Below, one piece after another: positions 1-5,107 of a DNA stretch of 11,886 nt. The position numbers and the translations under genes are program-made. Each line of letters opens with the position of its first letter. Position 1 is the first letter of the stretch. The notes beneath the pieces were generated by a model. The model saw nothing but the letters and a program-made list of their open reading frames with translations. It ran no database searches and was not told the origin of the DNA. Origin of the DNA: Patescibacteria group bacterium (GTDB taxonomy: Bacteria; Patescibacteriota; Microgenomatia; UBA10105). The stretch lies in assembly GCA_003524845.1 (NCBI GenBank), contig DQGR01000101.1:31680-43565 (forward strand), written 5' to 3'.

Positions 1-61
1 GTTGGTATTTCCTTCATCCATACATTACACTTATACAATACGATTATATATTCATCATACC

Positions 62-1450
62 ATGATAAAAGCAAAGAACAAGGCTATACTCTCGCTTCGG
101 GGAATTCTGTGGGGCGGCACACTTCTGTTGTTATTGCTTGCACTTACCCTCTCCGCGTTTGAATCTTATTATAAAGACAAAATCTATCCCACCGTCACCG
201 TCGCGGGACTCGCCGTCGGGGGGGAAACACAATCAGAAGTAGAATCATATTGGCTTTCCCAAAATGAACCCTTTCAGGGAAAACGTTTTGAGTTCCGGTT
301 CGATGGGCAGGTAGCAACCGTTTCGGCACAGGAGTTGGATTTGGGTTATGACGCCACACTTTCCGCAACTCAAGCATATCTCGTGGGACGATCCAAACAT
401 GCATTCAGCAATTTCTATACCAAATTTTTGAAAAAAAGCACCGATATCACCCCATACTTTCGCTGGAATACAAATGTACTGGATGAAACCATCGACTCTC
501 TTGCCCAATATATAGATATTCCGGTAGCTGATGCGTTGTTTCAATTTAACGCCGGCCGTGTCACTGCATTTCGGCCATCCCATGAAGGGAAAAAAGTCAA
601 TGCCGAAGAAACCAAAAAGCGATTTGAACAAGCACTTATCTCTATTCCTTCCATGCAAGGATCGATCGTTACCATCCCGTTACCAGTAGACGTGATCCAG
701 CCCAGTCTCACCACTGATCGCGTCAATGCCTTTGGCATAAAAGAACTCATCGGCCGCGGGTATTCGGAGTTTGCCGGGTCCATATCCGGACGTATCCATA
801 ACGTAGCCTTAGCCGCAAGCAGAATTAACGGATTACTTATCAAACCCGGTACGACGTTTTCTTTTAACGACGCTGTTGGCGATATTTCCGCCGCGACCGG
901 TTATCAATCTGCCTATATTATCAAAGAAGGCCGTACCGTATTGGGAGACGGTGGCGGTGTGTGTCAGGTGTCTACCACGCTTTTCCGGGCCGCGTTAAAC
1001 GCCGGGCTCTCCATTGTCGAGCGCCGGGCACACGCGTATCGCGTACATTTTTATGAAGATGGCGGATTTAAAGCCGGACTGGATGCCACGGTGTTTTCTC
1101 CGTCCGTCGATTTGAAAATCAAAAACGATACACCGGGATATATCCTGATCCAAACCAAAACCGATACTAAAAATATGACACTGACGTTCGAGCTGTACGG
1201 CACCAACGATGGCCGGCAGACAGAAATCCTTAATCACCAGGTGTGGGGAGCGATACCCCCGCCTCCGCCTCTCTATCAGGAGGATCCGACACTCCCCAAG
1301 GGTGTCACAAAGCAGGTCGACTGGGCAGCATGGGGGGCACAGGCCTCGTTCCGCTACAAAGTAACGCGAACCGGCGAAGTGCTCCAGGACGAAATCTTTT
1401 CTTCACGGTTTCAGCCCTGGCAGGCCGTATATTTGCAGGGAACGCTATAA
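62..1450 (+). CDS. VanW family membrane-anchored envelope protein
   Basis: Predicted 462-residue protein with a short basic N-terminus, one hydrophobic segment at about residues 15-33 and a large extracytoplasmic part. The middle (about 35-220) resembles the peptidoglycan-binding-like repeat that often precedes VanW domains. Residues about 260-400 carry the VanW signature, including the PGTTFSFND stretch, the GDGGGVCQVSTTLFRAA block and a late SVDLKIKND..GYILIQ segment. VanW proteins are common in Gram-positive and CPR bacteria and are presumed to act at the cell wall; their reaction is unknown and the name does not imply vancomycin resistance. I chose the ATG at 62 because the hydrophobic anchor follows it directly; the frame is open upstream to base 2, but that would add an implausible 20-residue leader. 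No Shine-Dalgarno is seen; TACAAT at 34-39 or TATATT at 47-52 could be a -10 box. First gene of a three-gene run; the next starts 7 bases after its stop. Confidence 0.88.
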   Translation: MIKAKNKAILSLRGILWGGTLLLLLLALTLSAFESYYKDKIYPTVTVAGLAVGGETQSEVESYWLSQNEPFQGKRFEFRFDGQVATVSAQELDLGYDATLSATQAYLVGRSKHAFSNFYTKFLKKSTDITPYFRWNTNVLDETIDSLAQYIDIPVADALFQFNAGRVTAFRPSHEGKKVNAEETKKRFEQALISIPSMQGSIVTIPLPVDVIQPSLTTDRVNAFGIKELIGRGYSEFAGSISGRIHNVALAASRINGLLIKPGTTFSFNDAVGDISAATGYQSAYIIKEGRTVLGDGGGVCQVSTTLFRAALNAGLSIVERRAHAYRVHFYEDGGFKAGLDATVFSPSVDLKIKNDTPGYILIQTKTDTKNMTLTFELYGTNDGRQTEILNHQVWGAIPPPPPLYQEDPTLPKGVTKQVDWAAWGAQASFRYKVTRTGEVLQDEIFSSRFQPWQAVYLQGTL

Positions 1451-1457
1451 TACCACT

Positions 1458-1874
1458 ATGAAAAACGTGCTCGTGGGGGGGTGTTTTGATTTGCTCCACT
1501 TTGGTCATATTTCGTTTCTCAAACAAGCAAGGGCTTTAGGAGATAGCCTAGTCGTTGCGCTGGAATCCGATGAAAACGTAAAGCGCACAAAGGGAGATTC
1601 CCGTCCTATCCATACCCAACACCAGCGCCGCGAAATGCTTGAATCGCTCATCTTTGTTGACGAAGTGATCGAGCTTCCGCCGATGACAACTGACGAGCAA
1701 TATTTTGATTTTGTAAATAAACTTGCTCCGCAGATAATTGCTGTAACTGAAGGGGACCCAATTATTGAAAAGAAAAACCAACAAGCCGTCGCCGTCGGCG
1801 CGAAGCTGGTCGTCATCCCAAAAATCCATACCCCGTCCACCAGCCAACTGGCAAAACTCCTTGGTCTTGAGTAA
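1458..1874 (+). CDS. Cytidylyltransferase/adenylyltransferase-like protein (RfaE domain II type)
   Basis: 138-residue single-domain nucleotidyltransferase. The N-terminus has the family pattern GGCFDLLHFGH (residues 7-17), which contains the HxGH nucleotide-binding motif, followed by a Rossmann-like strand LVVALESDENV and a KG...R segment. The second signature usual for the superfamily (ISST-type) is replaced near the C-terminus by TPSTSQLAKLL. The closest look-alikes are the nucleotidyltransferase half of HldE/RfaE, glycerol-3-phosphate cytidylyltransferase and archaeal FAD synthetase; sequence alone does not decide between ADP-sugar, CDP-alcohol and FAD synthesis. The length is normal for a stand-alone domain. 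It starts 7 bases after the VanW-like stop and ends 9 bases before tsaD, so it is probably co-transcribed. No Shine-Dalgarno is visible. Confidence 0.8.
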   Translation: MKNVLVGGCFDLLHFGHISFLKQARALGDSLVVALESDENVKRTKGDSRPIHTQHQRREMLESLIFVDEVIELPPMTTDEQYFDFVNKLAPQIIAVTEGDPIIEKKNQQAVAVGAKLVVIPKIHTPSTSQLAKLLGLE

Positions 1875-1883
1875 AATGACCCC

Positions 1884-2939
1884 ATGAGAATTCTTGCCAT
1901 CGAGACGTCGTGTGATGAGACAGCGGCGGCAGTGGTGGAAGATGGGGTAAAGGTATTAAGTAGCGCCGTCGCCACAAGCGCCGCGATGCACGAAAAGTAC
2001 GGCGGCATCGTGCCGGAAGTAGCGTCACGCGAGCAGCTCAAGTGCATTATTCCAACGATTGAGGAAGCAATGAAACCACACAAAAATGGTGTCAATGTAT
2101 CGGTGTATCAATGTATCGGCGACACTATTGACGCTATTGCCGTCACCGTTGGGCCCGGACTTATCGGTTCACTTCTCGTCGGTGTTGAGACTGCCAAAAC
2201 CATCGCGTTTGTTACCGGCAAACTGATTATTCCCGTCAATCACGTGCTGGCTCACAGCTATGCTAACTTTCTTATCAATCAACAGATACAATTCCCCGCC
2301 ATCTCCCTCGTCGTCAGTGGCGGACACACGGAACTCTATTTGATGAAAAATATTAAGGACTTAACGTGGCTCGGCGGGACGCTTGATGATGCCGCGGGCG
2401 AGGCGTTTGATAAAACCGCGCGGCTGTTGGGATTCGGGAACGGCGGCGGCGCGGCCATTCAAGAAGCCTCTTCGCAGTTGAAAATTGAAAATTGTAAATT
2501 GAAAATTATACTCCCCCGTCCCATGATGCATGATGATTCGCTCAACTTTTCTTTTTCCGGTCTCAAAACCGCAATCTTGCGTGAGTGGAAAAAGTTAGAG
2601 TTGCAAGGCCTGACAAGGTCCGACCTTGTCATTAATGCACTTGCGTACGAAGTACAAGAGGCAATAACCGATGTGTTAGTAAAGAAAACATTACGGGCTG
2701 CTCAACTGCATCGGGCCAAATCCCTTCTTCTCTCCGGCGGAGTCGCAGCTAATCTTCGATTAAGAGAAAAGTTTTCCACTAAGCTCGAAACTCTAAACTC
2801 TAAACTCTTTGTGCCGCCCGCGGCGCTCTGCACCGACAATGCCGTCACCATCGCCGCGTATGCGTACTTTAAAGGAAAACAAGGAGATTGGCACACCATT
2901 ACCGCCGTGCCGGATTTATCGGTAGAAATACCAATTTAA
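1884..2939 (+). CDS. tsaD: tRNA N6-adenosine threonylcarbamoyltransferase TsaD
   Basis: 351 residues, close to normal length. TsaD transfers the threonylcarbamoyl group to A37 of tRNAs reading ANN codons (t6A), working with TsaB and TsaE in bacteria. Visible family features are the start MRILAIETSCDETAAAV; the metal-binding pair H120 and H124 (NHVLAH); the nucleotide-binding SGGHTEL (145-151); LGGTLDDAAGEAFDK (163-177); FSFSGLKTA (222-230); LSGGVAAN (283-290); and CTDNA (316-320). The gene carries several short repeats. Residues about 70-79, 199-208, 242-250 and 301-308 are encoded by direct, heptamer or palindromic repeats, and the first and third look several residues longer than I expect for the family. 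All catalytic motifs remain intact, so it should be functional. Its stop overlaps the stop of the convergent 115-codon gene by 4 bases. t6A would also modify the nearby tRNA-Ile. Confidence 0.97.
   Translation: MRILAIETSCDETAAAVVEDGVKVLSSAVATSAAMHEKYGGIVPEVASREQLKCIIPTIEEAMKPHKNGVNVSVYQCIGDTIDAIAVTVGPGLIGSLLVGVETAKTIAFVTGKLIIPVNHVLAHSYANFLINQQIQFPAISLVVSGGHTELYLMKNIKDLTWLGGTLDDAAGEAFDKTARLLGFGNGGGAAIQEASSQLKIENCKLKIILPRPMMHDDSLNFSFSGLKTAILREWKKLELQGLTRSDLVINALAYEVQEAITDVLVKKTLRAAQLHRAKSLLLSGGVAANLRLREKFSTKLETLNSKLFVPPAALCTDNAVTIAAYAYFKGKQGDWHTITAVPDLSVEIPI
2092..2119 (+). repeat. 12-base direct repeat, 16-base period, inside tsaD
   Basis: TCAATGTATCGG occurs at 2092-2103 and again at 2108-2119, separated by TGTA. 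It encodes part of the stretch V70-G79 between EEAMK and DTIDAIAV, where most TsaD proteins have a shorter linker. It looks like a local duplication that stayed in frame. Confidence 0.85.
2478..2505 (+). repeat. Heptamer tandem repeat (TTGAAAA)4 inside tsaD
   Basis: Four consecutive 7-base units read TTGAAAA, TTGAAAA, TTGTAAA, TTGAAAA, followed by a partial unit. They encode QLKIENCKLKI (about residues 198-208) in the variable linker ahead of the PRPM motif. Heptanucleotide tandem repeats resemble the STRR class known from cyanobacteria; any relationship is not shown here. Confidence 0.85.
2611..2631 (+). repeat. 21-base perfect palindrome inside tsaD
   Basis: Arms TGACAAGGTC (2611-2620) and GACCTTGTCA (2622-2631) are exact reverse complements around one central C. 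A TGCA flanks each side at unequal distance. It encodes LTRSDLV (about residues 243-249), a segment where this TsaD appears some six residues longer than typical. Confidence 0.85.
2788..2808 (+). repeat. Heptamer tandem repeat (AAACTCT)3 inside tsaD
   Basis: Three perfect AAACTCT units; 21 bases keep the frame and encode ETLNSKL (about residues 302-308) just before the conserved FVPP segment. This is the second heptamer array in the same gene, with a different unit. Confidence 0.85.
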
Positions 2940-3283
2940 CGATTCCCTTGATGTGCTTGAAAAATTACCGGTAAAGCCTTATCAGTGCTTCTTAACCTAT
3001 TCTTCGCTTCGCGAACGTCTCGATCTGCCAACATTTTTTCCGTTAGCCCGGCATCGGGATCGTCATAAACTCTTTTCTCAGTTTTTTTCCAAGCTTCATA
3101 GACCTTGTGGGCAGCATCATGATCGCGTGTGGCAGACCATGAAACACCACCCCCGCCTACTAATTCTGCAATTTTCCCCTTTATTCCACCTCCATTGACA
3201 TGAACCCTTCCATCTCGATCGAGATCAATATGATGGGCAATTGGCGTGCTTCCGGGGATTGCTTCTCTCATGGAAACTGGCAT
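2936..3283 (-). CDS. Hypothetical 115-residue protein
   Basis: I do not recognise this family. The frame is credible because the ATG at 3283 has a strong Shine-Dalgarno (AAAGGAG) 6 bases upstream, and the frame runs to a stop overlapping the tsaD stop. The protein is hydrophilic with no signal peptide or membrane segment. It has a Gly-rich patch (VNGGGIKGKIAELVGGGG, about residues 29-46) and then a charged, mostly helical-looking second half with many Lys/Arg/Asp/Glu. It lies 55 bases downstream of idi on the same strand and may be its distal operon partner, though its own ribosome binding site suggests independent translation. A perfect 14-base palindrome (3212-3225) lies within it. Confidence 0.65.
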   Translation of the reverse strand: MPVSMREAIPGSTPIAHHIDLDRDGRVHVNGGGIKGKIAELVGGGGVSWSATRDHDAAHKVYEAWKKTEKRVYDDPDAGLTEKMLADRDVREAKNRLRSTDKALPVIFQAHQGNR

Positions 3284-3289
3284 AGTATA

Positions 3290-3296
3290 CTCCTTT
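3290..3296 (-). promoter_or_regulatory. Shine-Dalgarno site of the 115-codon gene
   Basis: AAAGGAG on the minus strand, 6 bases before the ATG at 3283. It is one of only two clear Shine-Dalgarno sites in the window and fixes the start of this otherwise unrecognised gene. Confidence 0.75.
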
Positions 3297-3338
3297 CGTG
3301 GGCAAGCGAGGTGATCGTAAACTTCTTTATGCCAGAAG

Positions 3339-3905
3339 TCAAGTTACCAAGGGAGTAATCAGTTTTGCTTCTTCGCGGCACCAGGGGGAATATTTTTCGG
3401 GCTGCGCATCAATATTTTTCAAAAACTCTTCCCATGGCATCCACTTCCACTCGCTGACTTCTGATGAATCTGGAAAAATTTTATAACGCGAATGCGGCCG
3501 CATGTCTGTTATAAATCCTACAAGTACCGGGCAAATTTCGTTTTCCACGATGCCGTTGGCGTCTGCAAAGCGGTAGCGGTACGGCGTAACCACTCTTAAG
3601 GTCTCACCTTGCTCAGCAAGGTGAGACCTTTTCAGGTCGATGCCCAATTCATCTTTCAGCCGCCTCTTTGCCGCATCCGCTGCACTTTCCTCCGACCCCG
3701 GATGCCCGCAGACGGTATTAGTCCACACACCAGGAAATGTTTTTTTCGTATCCGCGCGTTTCGTTACCAACAGCTCGTTTTTGGAGTTAAACAAAAACAA
3801 CGAAAACCCGCGGTGCAGTGGAGTATTGGTAGTATGCACCTCATCTTTCGGTGCTGTGCCAATCTCTTTATTTTGTTCATCAACAAGGACAACAAATTCT
3901 TGCAT
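3339..3905 (-). CDS. idi: Isopentenyl-diphosphate delta-isomerase, type I (Nudix)
   Basis: 188 residues. Interconverts IPP and DMAPP, the C5 units of isoprenoids. Type I signatures are visible: EVHTTNTPLH with metal ligands H24 and H31; WTNTVCGHP with the expected catalytic C66 and metal-binding H68; the Nudix-like run from E72 to about G88; GIVENEICPV with acidic catalytic residues near E121/E123; and the C-terminal SPWCREEA. The ATG at 3905 gives the usual family start (VVLVDEQ follows it) and directly abuts the CCA end of the tRNA gene, so there is no room for a leader or Shine-Dalgarno outside the tRNA. Two palindromes lie in the gene (3598-3630 and 3480-3515). From memory of the E. coli enzyme, the protein is about 8 and 7 residues longer around those two places. 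Downstream by 55 bases is a 115-codon orphan. Confidence 0.95.
   Translation of the reverse strand: MQEFVVLVDEQNKEIGTAPKDEVHTTNTPLHRGFSLFLFNSKNELLVTKRADTKKTFPGVWTNTVCGHPGSEESAADAAKRRLKDELGIDLKRSHLAEQGETLRVVTPYRYRFADANGIVENEICPVLVGFITDMRPHSRYKIFPDSSEVSEWKWMPWEEFLKNIDAQPEKYSPWCREEAKLITPLVT
3480..3515 (-). repeat. 36-base interrupted palindrome inside idi
   Basis: Outer arms TTTATAAC and GTTATAAA (8 bp) enclose a perfect 12-base core ATGCGGCCGCAT, with 4 unpaired bases on each side. It encodes ITDMRPHSRYK, in a region where this Idi seems about 7 residues longer than the E. coli enzyme. Confidence 0.75.
3598..3630 (-). repeat. 33-base perfect palindrome inside idi
   Basis: Arms AAGGTCTCACCTTGCT (3598-3613) and AGCAAGGTGAGACCTT (3615-3630) are exact reverse complements around a single base. 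It encodes about 11 residues (RSHLAEQGET plus parts of flanking codons) between ELGIDL and VVTPYRYRF, where the E. coli enzyme has a shorter linker. There is no stop or frameshift. Confidence 0.92.
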
Positions 3906-3980
3906 TGGTGGGCCCGCCAGGTGACGATCCTGGCACCTCGTGTTTATAAGACACGCGCTCTGCCGCTGAGCTACGGGCCC
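3906..3980 (-). tRNA. tRNA-Ile, anticodon UAU
   Basis: A 75-base cloverleaf with every stem intact: acceptor GGGCCCG/CGGGCCC (7 bp), D stem GCTC/GAGC with loop AGCGGCA, anticodon stem CGTGT/ACACG with loop CTTATAA, variable loop AGGTG, T stem CCAGG/CCTGG, and an encoded ACCA 3' end. Loop positions 34-36 are TAT, reading the AUA codon. The acceptor matches common bacterial tRNA-Ile. Two oddities: bacteria normally read AUA with a CAU anticodon converted to lysidine rather than UAU, and the T loop is ATCGTCA, with A at 54 and U at 58 instead of the near-universal T54 and A58. The encoded CCA is followed immediately by the idi start codon. A TGATATAAT extended -10 box lies just upstream. Confidence 0.93.
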
Positions 3981-3992
3981 GAGAACACTACT

Positions 3993-4001
3993 ATTATATC
4001 A
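3993..4001 (-). promoter_or_regulatory. Extended -10 promoter for tRNA-Ile and idi
   Basis: The minus strand reads TGATATAAT: a perfect TATAAT with the TGn extension, ending 12 bases before the first base of the tRNA, so transcription would start about 5-7 bases ahead of it. No good -35 hexamer is present, which is tolerable for extended -10 promoters. It is placed right after the end of the ddl-like gene. Confidence 0.65.
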
Positions 4002-4019
4002 AACTAAGTGCTGACAGGT

Positions 4020-5057
4020 TTACCCTGGGGTCATCCCGAGGCGCTCGCGGGCGTGGGAGATAATGGTGCCGACCATCTGGTTAAAGCTCCAACCTGCGGC
4101 GCGGCTGGCAACGGGAAAGTAGGAAACGACATTGGGATCCGGCATCATACCCGGAAGCGTGTTGAGTTCAAGAAGTGCGGGTTTACCATCTGCATCCAAC
4201 CGTAAGTCGATGCGGGCAACATCGCGGCATTTCAACACTTCATACGCATTAATACATAACTGTTCAATCATCTTTTGCAGTCCCGCATCCAGTTTTGCCG
4301 GACAAATATATGCAACCCGCGCATCCGGAAGCGTATCTTCAAAAAACCACTTTGCCTCATACGATGCAAACTTTTTCAGTTCCGGCGGAAATACGTCATA
4401 ATTTTGCTCGACAATCGGAAGAGTATACACGCCTTTCTCAACGCCTTCGTTTCCCATCACCGTCACGGTAAATTCCCGCCCGGGCAAAAATTCTTCCACC
4501 AAAACGCCATTGCCATATTCTTTTCGCACCTGCCTGATTTTTTTCAACAAGAGCGATGGGTCATCCACTAAACTATCATTAAAAATTCCCTTGCTTGATC
4601 CTTCACTATTGGGTTTTACAATCACCGGAAACCGTAACCCTTCCACATACGGCTTTTCTTTGTACCCGATTTCTACAAATTTTGGTGTGGGCAATCCGTG
4701 GTGCTGCCAAATTTTTTTCGTCAGCGATTTATCAAGTGTCACTGCGTGGGTAAGGGCCCCCGAGTGTGTATACGGAATGCCCAGCATTTCCAGCATCGCC
4801 GGGATTTGCGCCTCGCGTATTTCTCCCCGCAATCCTTCGGCAATGTTAAATGCCAAATCCACGTTTCTCTTGAGCGCCTTTAATTTTCCGTATGCATCTT
4901 CATCTGCCTCGACATCAACACATTCATGTCCATTGGCAACAATAGCGTCGTGGATCGCTTGGATAGTTTCCGGCGCATCAAACTCCGCCTCATCTTGCGC
5001 CTTTTTTTCTATACCATGAGTTTGTCGTCGGACATTAAAAATAAATACGATTTGCAT
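4020..5057 (-). CDS. D-alanine-D-alanine ligase-like ATP-grasp protein
   Basis: 345 residues, a normal Ddl length. The central and C-terminal ATP-grasp domain is clear: PVIVKPNSEGSSKGI (144-158) with the nucleotide-binding Lys148 and glycine-rich loop; LVEEFLPGREFTV (186-198); and RIDLRLD...PALLELNTLPGM (282-304), containing the Mg-binding acidic residues and Asn299. LGIPYTHSGALTHAVTLDK (92-110) is also typical. The expected N-terminal HGxxGEDG of classical Ddl is replaced by NIAEGLRGEIREAQIP (71-86), as in the broader Ddl-like group, so the dipeptide substrate is likely but not certain. Its role would be supplying D-Ala-D-Ala for peptidoglycan. It stands alone between the ATPase gene (50-base gap, no Shine-Dalgarno) and the tRNA promoter. 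TTTACA at 5092-5097 could be a -35 element, but no matching -10 is convincing. Confidence 0.85.
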   Translation of the reverse strand: MQIVFIFNVRRQTHGIEKKAQDEAEFDAPETIQAIHDAIVANGHECVDVEADEDAYGKLKALKRNVDLAFNIAEGLRGEIREAQIPAMLEMLGIPYTHSGALTHAVTLDKSLTKKIWQHHGLPTPKFVEIGYKEKPYVEGLRFPVIVKPNSEGSSKGIFNDSLVDDPSLLLKKIRQVRKEYGNGVLVEEFLPGREFTVTVMGNEGVEKGVYTLPIVEQNYDVFPPELKKFASYEAKWFFEDTLPDARVAYICPAKLDAGLQKMIEQLCINAYEVLKCRDVARIDLRLDADGKPALLELNTLPGMMPDPNVVSYFPVASRAAGWSFNQMVGTIISHARERLGMTPG

Positions 5058-5107
5058 GTATAAATATTAACATTAGAGGATTTTACAGATATGTAAAGAG
5101 GGGAAAA

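Noticed and set aside
2..61. In-frame upstream extension of the VanW-like gene to base 2
   Set aside because: It would put 20 unusual residues (Tyr/His/Ile-rich) before a normal basic-plus-hydrophobic anchor and covers AT-rich DNA that looks like a promoter.
62..1450. Vancomycin resistance from the VanW name plus a Ddl-like gene
   Set aside because: No vanHAX or regulator genes are present, the two genes are in different operons, and VanW itself does not confer resistance.
1446..1451. TATAAT just before the nucleotidyltransferase ATG, spaced as for a leaderless start
   Set aside because: It overlaps the VanW-like stop codon, has no -35 or TGn extension, and the genes are spaced as an operon.
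1505..2095. 196-codon minus-strand open frame across the nucleotidyltransferase and tsaD
   Set aside because: Ser/Thr-rich shadow of two well-conserved plus-strand genes, including the HxGH and TsaD N-terminal motifs.
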